DNA of 64,000 nucleotides from Calliopum simillimum (GCA_951812925.1 OX638369.1:24581329-24645328); one strand, 5' to 3'; shown: positions 45,111 through 58,361, counted from the first letter of the stretch. Notes: generated from the sequence alone by a model not told the origin. Program-made: numbers and translations.

Positions 45111-47829
45111 AAAAATTTGGTATTTCAAAATAATTTTTGCAATAATTATGTTTAGTGTTTTATGACTGCTATCAACTTCTTTGGGCGGCCTTTAACCAAA
45201 TCGTACATTATTACTGAGCCGTATTGCCTTAAGCAAAATAACACTAATAAATGTGACTAAAGTGCATCGAACCATAATTATTGGAGTTCGAACTTTAAAT
45301 TAAATTGTGCCCTTTATGCGTTACTCATACGACATGATGACTGTTATATTCTATATTGTTTTTTGCTACATTTAGCTTAATATAAGCAATAATATGTTTA
45401 ATTTGTTTATGTTATGGCATTATGGATGAATCAAAAATATTTAATTGTTAATGAAAAGTGTCGCTGACCAACCAATTACCACTGACTGTTCTTTTCTGTT
45501 TTTATCAACTTTATGCCATTAATCTAATTAATATGTCAACATATGTAATTTATACAAATATTAATGGTTGTTCCAAAAATTTAAAAACACATTATTTCCG
45601 CTTGCCTGAACTCTCCCTAAAAATAATGCAAATATCATGCTCCACCTTACAAAAACAGAAAGCAACCGTAGAAAAGAAGTTAAAAAAAAAAATAATCTGA
45701 AATAAAATATACCCCAAAAAAAAAAAAACACATAAAAATTAATACGCATAATTAAGCATAGGTTTAACTCTGTTTTTATTAACTCCACATTAAACACTTC
45801 ATAATTCACACCATTTGCGAACGCATCAAAAAAATCTATAGCCCCATAAAATGTTTGACGGTTAGGCGTCGTTGCATATTGTTGCTGATGTGTGTGTTCT
45901 GTGATAGGCAAATAAGAAAGGAGAGATATGTATGTTTGTTCTAACTTTTATGACTTTTTTCGTCCAACGTTAAGTGCTTGAGTAGGGCCTACCCTTTTGG
46001 AGACTCCCACTAATATACAGTGGAACATTTCGAAGCTATGCTGCTAAAAACTAACAGAAGTTTTTACTGAAAAATTTCTTACTCAAATCAACACCTTTAA
46101 CACTTCATCGACCATTTGGCTTTCTTAAGCCTTATCCATCGTGTTTTAATTTTCTCAAATAAAATTTTGATGGACGGATTTCTTATTCAATCAATTGTTT
46201 CTAAAAACATTTTATCTCAGTATTTCTGTCTATTTATTTCAAAATCTTTTTGCTGAGATTTTTCTGTTTCAATGATGATTTAATATGGCCTCCAGAACTC
46301 TACTTCTGAGGGGCCATGGTTTAAATTCTACATTATTAGTAATCTAGAAATAAATTAAGATAATATCGTTTTTTTGGGCTTCTGAACCACATCCAACTCT
46401 CATATTATATTTACAGCAAAAGTAAATGCTTAAATCTAGTGCTAGCATATCTAAGCAATTTCAAACTAAAATCACGACACTGTATCCTTTGCGCCATTGT
46501 CACAGTTCACTTGATTTGGCATTTCATTTCCATTCATTTCCATGATACTTCAACATATTCAGTTTTGCCTACACAGTTTTGTTTACTTAGGTCCAGTCAT
46601 CGTAGCATGGCATGTGACACTTAATTGCTCTGAATGGGAGTATACATAAGCTTGTTGGAGTTTATTAGGGAGATGATTTTGGATTAAGTACTGTTTGTTT
46701 AAGAGAGACACAGGGTAGTCAGTGTCAATCATGCGTATAATACGTAGCTAATAATGTTTTCTGTTTTTGCCTGATGTTTCATAAAATCGGCTTGAATTTT
46801 TTTCTCTTGTTTTTGCGCTATCCGCACTATGTAGATATTGTTTTATTTCTTTTTAAATGATGAACAGTCTGCTATTGATGCCAAAAAATTGTTCACCCAC
46901 TTTATTATTCACCTCCACCATGTTTGTCGCGTGCCATCTGTTAACCTTGACATGTATTGAACTCGTTTCGGAGGGGGTTGCTTGTCTGTCATGCCAGTAT
47001 AACCCTCTTTATAAATTCTGTCTGTATGTGTATTTAATATCAGCGTTGACTGTTTTGGAATTTTATTAAACCACGTTTTGTCTGTATTATTATTTTTTTT
47101 TCTTCCTTTCTGCGAACAAGACGTGCATGAATTGTTTGATTGTGTGCATGATCCAATTGGTTATATTTCGTATATATATATATGTTATATGGGTGCATGC
47201 GTATGTTTTTTGTTATCTTTTTTTAAAACGCTTTTACGATATCCGAATTTTTTGGAAATTTACAATTTTCTGCAAATAAAATCACAATAATGTTTAACAG
47301 TATGTATCGGTAGTCAAGTCTTTTTGAAAAGAGAATTTTATTTTTAAAGCATTTAGCTGATCTTCTTCAATGAGTGATGCTATATCTGCTAAGAGGCCAT
47401 TATTCATATTTTATATTCTTTTTCTGTTTCTATCAGGAGACTGAATAGTTTGCTTATACGGGATCTAACTTACATCGAGCATAAAATATGATGACTTAAG
47501 AATCCACAAAAGTGTTAACAAATGTGTTAAATTGTTACTCATACGTCATGGTTAACAAAAGAGCTGAAAATATTAAAATTATTAATTTTACGCTTATTTT
47601 ATATAAATTTCTACAACGGAATGATTTAAATAGTAATTTCATATTCATGAAAGTATGCACAGACTATTCAAAAACGGACAAGGGCGCAAACACCTAGTTA
47701 TTAACCACTCTATAGATCTATTTAATGATGTCATAATTTTTCAAACTAAGCATTTTCCTATGTAGAATAAATAGCTAAGCTGGGCTTACTGACATCACCA
47801 TCATCGGAGCTCTCGGTCACAGGCCCGTC
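45111..47829. other. No gene seen
   Basis: Unique-looking AT-rich DNA. Short frames such as 46,857-47,069 have no recognisable motif. Confidence 0.5.
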
Positions 47830-49015
47830 GAAGTAGATTTTGAGGCGAAAAAATTGGAGCCGTCACATTTTGAGACACTTTTTTTGAAGTTACATTTTGG
47901 GACATTTTTTCCCAGGTTACATTTTGGCGTAAAATTTTCAGACGTTTCTTTGTCATCACACTTGGGACACTTTTTTACCGTCACAATTTGAGACAGTTTT
48001 TCGAGGTTATATTTTGAGACACATTTTGGAACCCTTTCTGCCATCATATTTTAGACATTTTTTTGGCGTTGCAGTTTGAGACACTTCTATCTCGTCACAT
48101 TTTGAGAAAGTTTTTCGCGGTCACATTTTGGGACCCAATTTATGTCGTCACATATTGCGACACTTTTTTGGCGTTGTAACCTTTTTTTGGCGTCACATTA
48201 TGGGACCCATTTTACGTTGTCGCATTTTGGGAACCATTTTACGTCGTTACATTTTGGGACCCATTGTACGTCGTCACATTTTGCAACACTTTTTTGTCGT
48301 CACATTTTGAGGTAGTTTTTTGCCGTCACATTTTAGGACCCAATTTATGTCGTCACATTTTGCAACACTTTTTTTAAGCATCACATTTTGGGACCCATTT
48401 TAAGTCGTCACATTTTGTAACCCTTTTTTTGGCGTCATATTTTGGGACCCATTTTACATCGTCACTTTTAGGAACATCTTTTTCTCGTCATATTTTGAGA
48501 CAGTTTTTTGCCGTCACATTTTAGGACCCATTTAATGTCGTCACATTTTGAGACACTTTTTTGGCGTCACATTTTGAGACACTTTTTTTGTAGTTACATT
48601 TTGGGACACTTTTTTTCTCGTCACATTTTGAGACGCTTTTCGCTGTCACGTTTTGGGACCCTTTTTGTATCGTAAAATTTTGAACCACTTTTCACATTTT
48701 GAGAAATTTTTTGGCATCACAATTTGAGACATGTTTTTGCGGACATATTTGAGACACTATTTTAGGTGTCAAATTTTGAGATGTTTTTCGCTGTCAGATT
48801 TTGAAACATTTTTTTTTTCGTCACACCTTAAGATACTTTTGTTACCTCATTTGAGATTCTTTTTTGTCATCACTTTTTGGGTATCACATTTTGAGACACT
48901 TTTTTAGCATCACATTTTGAGTTACTTTTTGTCGTCACATTTGGGATTTTTTTTTTGTTATCACAGTTTTAGCCATTTTTTTGAGGTCACATTTTTCAAA
49001 ACTTTTCGATAATTC
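47830..49015. repeat. GTCACATTTTGNGAC satellite
   Basis: About forty degenerate units of 25-32 bases: (C)GTCACATTTTG, then either AGACACTTTTTTT or GGACCCATTTTA, then a short G/C-containing link. The two variants are interleaved. Frames in the array are repeat products. Confidence 0.9.
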
Positions 49016-51625
49016 CCTTTATGTCTCGCACTTTAAAAAAAGCAAAAAACCTATTTGAATAAAATGTGGTGGGAAGCTGCCAACTTGCATGTCATACACT
49101 GGTCGAAAAATTGCTGTAGAATTAAAAGCTTTCGAAACGAAAACAATTGAAGTCGCACTAATTCCGGAACAAGCTTGCTGCTACCTCATTCATTCGTTCC
49201 CTTAGTTTTGCTAAGATTATGGTTATAAAATGGCGTATTACTGCAAACTGTGGGAGACAGTAGGGTGAAACTGCAAAACAACTAACCAAAAATCTAATGT
49301 TACACTTACGACATGTTGACTTAAAGTTTATTTTCATCGCTATATCTACTATTTCTTTACGGCCAACTTTATAATTTTAGATTATTTTTAAGCAATTTAA
49401 GGGCAATTCAATGACTCAAGTTATTGATAATAAAATTGCATCGCGACTGAAATATTTAAAGTTAAAGTTTTCAGCGCAATGTTTTACCATTGCCATTTTA
49501 AAAAATAAAAAATAATGCCGCTCATACGCCATGTTGTGCACAGCAAATTATTGTTTCAAACTTGTTTTAGTAAAAGCCTGCAGAAAGTCTTTTATATAAT
49601 TAAATATTTCCTGCAGATTCCCTTACAATTAAATACTGAATCGTTACTCAATCGATTTGCCTTAGCGTCTATAACTTCCGACTTTAAATAAAATGAAAAA
49701 AAAAAATCATGAAAAATTATTTATTGCACAACATACAAAAGGTCAAAGCTGCTGCTGCAAAAAAGCCGTTAATTTGCAAACATTAAAATCATTTTTGATC
49801 GATGTTAGATATTATAAAAAATAAAAAAATATAATAAAAAAATTAAAAAAATTATATATATTTATACTTGTACTATCCAATTACCCGCAAAGATTGAAGA
49901 AACGTTTTGATCGTTTTCTTCCACCACCAACTACAACACTTCGAAGCTGTGTGGACGTGCCAATGTTGAAAAAGATCAAAGAGCAGCAAAAAAGCAGGCA
50001 ACATATTATGGCCAATATTTTAGCATTACAATGAATGAATACTTTAAGATGCAAAAAATAGAAAAAACCACTGTTGTTGCTGACTTTTCAAGCGATAAAT
50101 AAAGAAACTACACAACTAAATGGCATTAAACCACAAGATGTAGGAAAAAAAGAAGAAAAGTTTTGCAAAAATATGAAAAAAAACCTAAAAATATTGATTT
50201 ATGCGGCATTTGAATGCGCAAAGAGCGGGCAAAGGTGGCAACACTGTGCTATTGATGGTGGTGACTATTAACAGGAGGCAGCTGTTGCGGGTGGATACTG
50301 TAGCAGTTGCTGATTTTTGTTGTGCTTTTGCCAGCATGTTGGGCGGTCAAAACTTCAGATTGACATATTTTCCATTGAACTTTGGCGCAAAAATAACATA
50401 ATTTCTATACAACTCAAACCAAAAAATGTAACACACACCCTGTAATTTAATAATTTCAAAATAATACTAAATCATAGATTTTTTTACTTCCCAAAAGCAA
50501 AACGTTCCAATTGCATAAATTTACACAGATAAAACTAGAGTCCGCGCAATTTGACAGCATTTTGAGAGACCAATCGACTGTGCGATTTGCGATCAACAAA
50601 GATTTGTGATCAATTTATTTTTCGTTTTTGCTTCGATTGATCGCGTTTTAAGCTTGCACGCTGTCGTAATCGCATGCGCGGCGGGTCCACCACCATCAAC
50701 ATCACCATTCTTGTCTATGCAGCCAAATAGGTGTCTTAATTTACGCCTGCCTCTGAGTGAGTACCCAGCGCCGCGCACAGAGGGATCAACTTAGTATTGG
50801 GACGGCGATTGCGAAATCTTTTTAGTTGCTTAGTGTTTGACTTATCTATTAGTTCGTCTGTCTGTCTGTCTGTCTGTCTGCTCAATGGTGTCTTGGTCTT
50901 GTTTTCTGCGCTGTCCATCAGCAACATTGGCGCTGTCTGCTGTTGGTTCTGCTGCTGCTGCATGGCATTTGGCAATTATTTACGATTGCAAAAATCATAA
51001 TTTTTCACCTCACAATTTTCGTTTGTTTTTTTGGCCTGCGTGTTTCTCGCATTTAATTGAGACACGTAAAAATGTCGTTTTTTCTAATGCAATTAAATTG
51101 TTTGCGCTGCGACATGTTTGGGCCAAAATATGCGTAACTTGTTTGTAGGACTTTGATATTTTTTTTTGTTTTTTAATGTTGCGGTCTTTTTTTGCCTACT
51201 TTTGCGGTGAGTTTTTATCGTAGCGTCAAAAACTTTTTTTTGAGCTGGCCAATAATTAGCAAGAGTAATGACTTATTTGTTAAAAATAAATTTATTTATG
51301 AAAAAACCAAACATAAAAAAATTTTTTCACTCAACTATACCATTTTTACACTCACTGTAGCACTTACTCAAGAGTAAAGATTTACAAAATATAACCCGTC
51401 TATTTTTCTAAATAAGCCTATCTTACAAACTCAGCAGTTAGTTGAAAACTTCGAGAAAACTATCAGCTCAGTCTATACTTTCATGAACCTTCTCGGTGGT
51501 TTTAGTTACAGCTACGGGTATGTAGTAATACGATGCTGATCTTTTATCACAGAGTTCAATAAAGATTAATTTTTCAACATAATTATAATCAGGAAATTAA
51601 ATATTAACATTTTAAGGATCCCGCC
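49016..51625. other. No gene seen; short microsatellites
   Basis: AT-rich DNA. A pure (TCTG)n tract lies at about 50,857-50,881 and CTGCTGCTGC near 50,950. A GC-richer stretch at 50,530-50,810 looks leader-like, but no coding exon is supported. Confidence 0.45.
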
Positions 51626-52183
51626 CACTTTCCGGAATCTAATCTCCGGAAGGTCTATTTTCCGGAATGTCCAAAAACCCGAAAACTTTTTTCCGAAATC
51701 CGTTTTCCGGAATGCATTTTTCCTTAAGGACTTCTTTCCGGAAAAAAAGTGATTGTCTTTTACAGTGTAACAAATTATGCAAACCAATTAAAATGTACGC
51801 GAAACTTTTTATTTCAAGCACAGAACAGCGAAATTGTACAATGCTCTTGCGCGACATTCTTTAGAGCGATAGCAAATGCACTCCCAATATATTTTTCCTT
51901 CCTCACGTTTTCCGCGAGTGTGGAGAAAGCCATCGATTGACAATTTTTTACCAATCATTTTTGCATCCATCTCGGTAAATTTGGAAAAATAGACATGCGT
52001 AGAAATTTTTTTAAAGCTAGACGTTTGTCAAATGATGACAACTCTAAATAAACAAAACAAAAAACATTCCGGAAAATGTCCGTTCCTTAAATATGTTCCA
52101 GAAAAAGGAATTCCGGAAAAAAGTTTTCGAATTTTTGGTCATTCCGGAAAATAGACTTTCCAGAAACTTAATTCCGGAAAGTG
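51626..52183. mobile_element. Element with inverted arms rich in TTCCGGAA
   Basis: The outer ends are CACTTTCCGGAA and its reverse complement, positioned symmetrically (51,626 with 52,183; 51,653 with 52,156). Arms of about 120 bases contain six TTCCGGAA or near variants on the left and the same on the right. The ~310-base centre has no long frame. It is a MITE-like, non-autonomous element. Confidence 0.8.
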
Positions 52184-52259
52184 TACGGTAATCACATTTT
52201 AAACTTTGTTAGCATTTCTTTGAGTATATCAGCTTTTTGGTTAGCATGACGATTCCGAA

Positions 52260-52530
52260 ATTCCCAACAAAACAAAAAACACGAATAGTGCTATGCTTTT
52301 TGTTTTTCTCTTTGTGCTTTATCCTCTTTTCAGCTCTGTATGAAAAATTTAAATAATATTGAAAAATTTGTATTTATTTTTGGCAGGCTTAAGGGCAACA
52401 TATCAAAAAATTTTAACTATGTGCACATCCACACACAAATACCTTTCTAATGGTGCATAATTCAAAGTAGTGCTGCATTTCTAGCATAGTAAAGATAGGA
52501 GGACAAATTTTTATCTTGCGTATTACAACC
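52260..52530. repeat. Dispersed repeat, copy 3 (inverted)
   Basis: The reverse complement has the same block order as 5315-5665: CTACTTTGAATTATGCACCA, AAAGGTATTTGTGTG, ATAAATACAAATTTTTCAAT and AGCTGAAAAGAGGATAAAGC. Confidence 0.8.
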
Positions 52531-52935
52531 ACGCCTTGCATATTTGAAAACAAACTTTCTATAATTCTTCGAAACAAAGCCGGTGCCGAGTGTAACGAAT
52601 TTTTAAGAATCTTCATCTAATCTTATTTGCTGATAGGTCGTGATCTTGAGTCTTTGTTGTGGTAATTTTTCGAGACCAAGACGCTGATATACTTAATTTT
52701 AAGGCCAAAACTGAGACTTATAAGCTACCAAACAATAATGTATCAGATGCATTGTTGCTTTGAACACCAATAAAAACATAAGAACAAAGCAAAATGCATA
52801 AAAGTTTCGGGTCGCATTTGCTGACATCAAAATCACACAAAAAAAAAAAAAAAAAAATACGGCGAAGCCATGACTGCTGTGGTTATGGCCTTGGTCACGA
52901 TGATCATCAGTCTTAGAAATTTAAAACTAATAAGG

Positions 52936-54240
52936 AAAGGGTTTTTCAATAGCGACGCTACAAAAGTAGACCGATGGGGACAGCAAACGACGCCATATTT
53001 TTTCCCGCTCTCTTGACATTTCTCTTCAGTAAGGTTTGTCATTTTATCATGGAAAGATATACGGGCCAACAACGAGTAGAAATTATTAAAATTAACTATC
53101 GAAATTCGGAGTCAGTGGCCTCAATTTTAAGAGAGCTACGTCCAATTTCTGGTCGTCATAATCGTCCTACCAGATCAACAATTGAGCGTCTAGTGGAAAA
53201 ACTTGAATCCACAGGCACAGTACAAAATTTTCCCGTGCCAGTGAGACAAAGAAGTGCCCGTAGTGTCGAGAATATTGCTGCCGCTGAGGCTTCATTTCAA
53301 GAAAGCCCAAATGTGTCTCTCACACGTCGTTCTTAAGCGTTGGGCATCTCTGTGACGTCGTTGTGGCGAATTTTGCGAAAAGATCTTGGCCTACATCCTT
53401 ACAAGATCAAATTGACGCAAGAACTGAAGCTGCTTGACCACCAGAAGCGTCGTATGTTCGTGAATTGGGCTGAGCAACAACTTGAAAATGATTCGAATTT
53501 TCATCGAAAAATCATCTTCAGCGATGAGGCTCATTTCTGGCTGAATGGCTTCGTTAATAAGCAAAACATGCGTTATTGGTCAGGCAGAAATCCACACGTA
53601 CTCCATGAGTCACCATTGCATCCCGAAAAAATTACGATTTGGTGCGGTTTATGTGCCGGTGGCGTCATTGGGCCGTACTTCTTCCGTGATGATCAAGACC
53701 GGCACGTTACTGTAAATGGGAATCGCTATTGTTCAATGATAACCGAATATTTTTGAACCAAATTGGATGATATGGACTTGGACAATATGTGGTTTTAACA
53801 GGACGGCGCCACAAGCCACACAGCGAATGTCGCAATCAATTTATTGAAAACCAAGTTTGATGAACGTGTTATCTCACGAAATGGCCCAGTCGATTGGCCG
53901 CCTCGGTCGTGCGATTCGACTTCGTTAGACTTTTTCCTGTGGGGCTACGTCAAGTCTATGGTCTATGCCAACAAGCCAGCGACGATTGATGAACTTCGTA
54001 TGAATATCGATCGTGAAATTGCAGCAGTATCGGTCGATTTATACTTGAAAACCGTCGAAAATTGGGTTCAGCGTCTGGACTTCTGCAAGCGTGCCCGTGG
54101 TGGCCATGCAAAAGAAATCGAGTTCCATACATAATGGCATTGAATGTACTTTCACAGGAATAAAGAATTTCATTGATTTCCAAAACCGTTCTTGTTTTAT
54201 TTAAAAAAACTTTTGTAGCGCTCTTATTGAAAAACCCTTT
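52936..54240 (+). mobile_element. DD41D (rosa-type) mariner relative, defective
   Basis: The left end is AAAGGGTTTTTCAATAGCGA followed by CGCTACAAAAGT; the right end is its inverted partner with AAGAG in place of AGCGA. The terminal repeats are about 33 bases and lie 52,936-52,968 and 54,208-54,240. The 1305-base body carries one transposase frame with three stops. A clean TA duplication was not seen at these exact tips. Confidence 0.88.
53049..54134 (+). pseudogene. DD41D transposase broken by three in-frame stops
   Basis: The start is ATG at 53,049 (MERYTGQQRVEII). One frame is kept to 54,134, about 361 codons, the usual length. The N-terminal DNA-binding halves include RPISGRHNRPTRSTIERLVE and LGISVTSLWRILRKDL. 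The first catalytic Asp lies in IIFSDEAHFWLNG, the second in QDGATSHTA and the third in STSLDFFLWGYV, with 41 residues between the last two. That spacing defines the DD41D group described from Ceratitis rosa. Stops are TAA at 53,334, TGA at 53,754 and TAA at 53,796. No frameshift exists, so decay is slight. The acid triad itself is still encoded. Confidence 0.9.
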
Positions 54241-56589
54241 ATATCACGCCTCCTTTCAAACACAAAATTATCTTTCAATTCTAAATTTGGCATCTTAAAA
54301 ACTCAACTGTTTTGGACACCTTTACGTGTTTAGATACTAGTAGCGAAATTGAATAGCAAATATTTCTGTAGTACATACTGACTCAATATTCCCCTGTTTT
54401 ATGTGTCATTTTTGTGCCTTTTTAAGAAAAGAACAAAAATGACCCACCCCGCAATATCCCGCATTAGTTTGCTGAACACATGATACACCTCAGATGCAAG
54501 GATCATACAGTTAAATTCATCGATTTAACACAAGAATGCGGTTTTTTTGGTTTTCTCATGTACAGTGGATAAAAAAAACTTCAAAAATCGATTAAAAAAA
54601 AATGTCACGTGCTGGAGAAAAACCACGAGACACGGGTATTTTTTTAACGTCTACTTTAAGAATTTTTTGGATTTTCTCATGTGTTTTTTTTTTGTGTCGA
54701 ACGGTGTAATTAGCTAAAAGTTTTTACACGAAAGTTTTTTTCAAACGTTAGGGTGGCCCAAGATAATCTTTTTTGTAAAACACGTCCGAAAATCAGTCTT
54801 AATCCCATAATTCCTCAGGAGTACAATTTAGATCCCTCTCCAGATGCAATTTTTTGTTAGTCTAGGCCTTCTCTATCACCTTCCAGAAGTTTCGTAACCT
54901 TATCGATTACTCCTTGTACTTATATTTTGAAGTATATTTTATTTACTAAAATAAATTATTTCCGTTTCTTTTCAGGTAAGTGATTTTTATGAAAATCTTC
55001 AATTCGATTATCAGTGATATTGAACAGAAAAATGCTGTTTGAAAATGTAAGTTGTTATACACTTAATAAATATGTTAAATACAAAAAAGTGCTAAATTAT
55101 TTTGAAATTTAATACTCGTATAAGAAAAATAAAAAAATATAGTAATATTTAACCAAAATACCAAATGTGCGCCTCAAATTTAAAAAAACAAAGAATTGCT
55201 TATCACTGACAAAAATAAGCTCTACCTACCTAAAAGTAATTTTTCACTACTTTATCCAATCCAAAATGAATAGATAAATGGATGGAATGGATGGATGAAT
55301 GTAACATTGAAAGTATTTAAAATGAAATTAAGGTAATACGTGCGCTTCCTTAGACACGTGTACGCCAGAGTATTTGTTATAAAAATGTCATTTTTACCTT
55401 GACACACTTTAAGTGCAAGAAATCAAGAAGAGAACAAGGCAATAAGCAATGGAATGGGATGGGAATGAGGTAACACTCAAATGAAAGAAACGTTGTTGTT
55501 GCTGTGGTATCCTGAAAAAAGTGCAGCAAAATGAAAGAAAATGGGAGTGTCGACGACGACAAAGTTATTGCTTTTGTGTGTGTGCACCAATAGATGGCGT
55601 GCATGCATGCAATATATTTTTTCGTTTCCCTTCCCTCCATACACGATGCCAATTTAAGGCACTTTGACATTTTAACCTACTGAGGGGCGCCTAAAACTAT
55701 GCACGTAATAATGCAATTTCTTGTCAAAATTGATGTAATGATTGAATGTCACATCATGTGTTGACATTTCGCAGTGTTTGCAATGGAAAGAATGTTAAGT
55801 TGAAAAAAGTGTGTTATATTTTAATACCTTATATTTAAAATAATTAAAATTCAAAATCATGCAATTTTTGAGTTTCAGCACCCTAAAATCTTAAATAATT
55901 AATTCGCGTGAATGCAAGATGTCACACTTTATAAATTGAAATTCAATTATTTTGTATAAAGTTTATGCAATAATCTATTTAATTCTTTAAATTTTGCTTA
56001 AATTAAACATCTTTGTTCTTTTTTATATGTGATATTAATCTTACCTGTGTTTTTGTGCTGTTTTTTGTTGTTTTTACTGAAAATCCCCACCGTTTTACGT
56101 GCGGTTGTCACATTCTTAATGAACATTTCATTAGTCATCAACGTCAACACTTTGGAGTTGTCAGCATAAAAATTTTCGAGGGCGAAGACAACGCGTTTTG
56201 TTTTAATAAAGACAGTCAGACGGACGGACCGACAGACAGACGGACAGACAGACTCTTTACGAAAAACAATGGCAGCAGCAGCAGCAGACGTGCAAAAGGT
56301 GCATAAAAAGGAGGAGAGGAATACCACCAAGTTTGGAAATTCCAAATTTGCAGGTCAATGCAATTCAAGTAAGCGCTTTATTGGCTTGGGTTGGTTCTAC
56401 TGGTTTGCTGTGGCAAAACCTGAAGGTTGTTGCTGCTGCTGCTGCTGTTACTGCAGCGTAGCTAATAAAGCAAAAGAAGAAGTTGCTGAGTGGTAGAATG
56501 CAGCTGTGACTCAGTATTAGCGAAAGCGGAAAAGAACTATCGATACTACATATATGAAATGATAAAATGTCATTGATATTTGAGCTAAA
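54241..56589. other. No gene seen; GACA tract
   Basis: AT-rich DNA. A GACA/GACGGACGGACC tract lies at about 56,210-56,253, with (GCA)n next to it (56,270-56,287) and (GCT)n at 56,431-56,446. A TACAGTGGATAAAAAAAA site near 54,562 recalls a transposon tip but has no partner. Confidence 0.45.
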
Positions 56590-57482
56590 AAACTGAAATA
56601 AATGAATTGAAAGGGAATGAAATGAAATGGAAAATAGAATAAAATAAAATAGAAAATGGAATGAAATGAAATGGAAAATGGAACGAAGTGAAATGAAATG
56701 AAATGAAATGGAAAATAGAATAAAATAAAATGAAAACTGGAATGAAATTAAATGGAAAATGGAATGAAATGAAATGTTAAATGGAATGAAATGAAAAATG
56801 AAAAATGGAATGATATGGAAAATGGAAAATGGAACGAAATGAAATGGAAAATGGAATGAAATGAAATAAAAGGAATGGAACGCAAAAGAGAGATATGAAG
56901 TGGAATGCAATGAAATGGAACAAAATAAAATGAAACTGCATTTACTGAATCGAAATGAAATTAAGTAAATACAACGAAATGAAATTAAATAAATGAAATG
57001 AAAGAGAGTCCAACGAAACGAAATCAAATCAAATAGAAATCAAACACATGAAATAAAATAGAATCAAACGAAACGAAATGAAATGTAAGAAAATGGAATG
57101 GGATGAGATGGAATGGAAAAGACGGAAGAAATATTATGAAATGTAATAAAATGAATGGAGTGAAATGTAACAGACATAGATGGAGTGGAACGAAATAAAA
57201 TGAAATGAAGTAAAATGAAACGAAATGAAATGGAATGGATTTTATAGAAGTGAAACAAAACGAAATATGTAACATAGAATCAAAAGAAGTGAAATGAACA
57301 AAAATGGAAAAGAATCAAATGAAATCAAACAAATGTAAATAAAATTAAATGAATTTAAATGAAAAAAAAAAAAAAAAATTAAATAAAATAGTATAGAATG
57401 AGTGGAACCTAATGAAATTAAAGCAAAAGAATTGTAATCGGAAGAAATGAAAAGAAAAACTAAAATAAATCAATATGAAAAA
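56590..57482. repeat. Degenerate GAAATGAAATGGAA satellite, left flank
   Basis: Continuous variation on GAAATGGAAAATGGAATGAA, with AAATAAAAT and GAAACGAAATG variants. The long minus-strand frame (56,365-57,027), all Phe/Ser/His/Ile, is a product of the repeat. Confidence 0.9.
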
Positions 57483-58361
57483 ATTGAATTGAATTGAATT
57501 GAATTGAATTGAATTGAATTGAATTGAATTGAATTGAATTGAATTGCATTGAATTGAATTGAATTGAATTGAATTGAATTGAATTGAATTGAATTGAATT
57601 GAATTGAATTGAATTGAATTGAATTGAATTGAATTGAATTGAATTGAATTGAATTGAATTGAATTGAATTGAATTGAATTGAATTGAATTGAATTGAATT
57701 GAATTGAATTGAATTGAATTGAATTGAATTGAATTGAATTGAATTGAATTGAATTGAATTGAATTGAATTGAATTGAATTGAATTGAATTGAATTGAATT
57801 GAATTGAATTGAATTGAATTGAATTGAATTGAATTGAATTGAATTGAATTGAATTGAATTGAATTGAATTGAATTGAATTGAATTGAATTGAATTGAATT
57901 GAATTGAATTGAATTGAATTGAATTGAATTGAATTGAATTGAATTGAATTGAATTGAATTGAATTGAATTGAATTGAATTGAATTGAATTGAATTGAATT
58001 GAATTGAATTGAATTGAATTGAATTGAATTGAATTGAATTGAATTGAATTGAATTGAATTGAATTGAATTGAATTGAATTGAATTGAATTGAATTGAATT
58101 GAATTGAATTGAATTGAATTGAATTGAATTGAATTGAATTGAATTGAATTGAATTGAATTGAATTGAATTGAATTGAATTGAATTGAATTAAATTAAATT
58201 GAATTGAATTGAATTGAATTGAATTGAATTGAATTGAATTGAATTGAATTGAATTGAATTGAATTGAATTGAATTGAATTGAATTAAATTAAATTGAATT
58301 GAATTAAATTAAATTAAATTAAATTAAATTAAATTAAATTAAATTAAATTAAATTAAATTT
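57483..58361. repeat. Nearly pure (GAATT)n array, ~175 units
   Basis: GAATT is repeated almost without error for about 880 bases. There is one GCATT unit near 57,546, a pair of AAATT units near 58,190, and a switch to AAATT units from about 58,283 to 58,361. Period is exactly five throughout. Confidence 0.97.

Noticed and set aside
47830..49015. CRISPR-like spaced repeats
   Set aside because: Spacers are not unique, units are degenerate and T-rich, and the context is a fly genome; it is a satellite.
54562..54720. TACAGTGGATAAAA as a transposon tip
   Set aside because: The TACAGTGG string also begins the DD34E element, but no inverted partner or transposase lies near; likewise at 46,016.
56365..57275. 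Long minus-strand frames of Phe/Ser/His/Ile
   Set aside because: They follow directly from the GAAATG-type satellite read in reverse; no non-repeat protein sequence.
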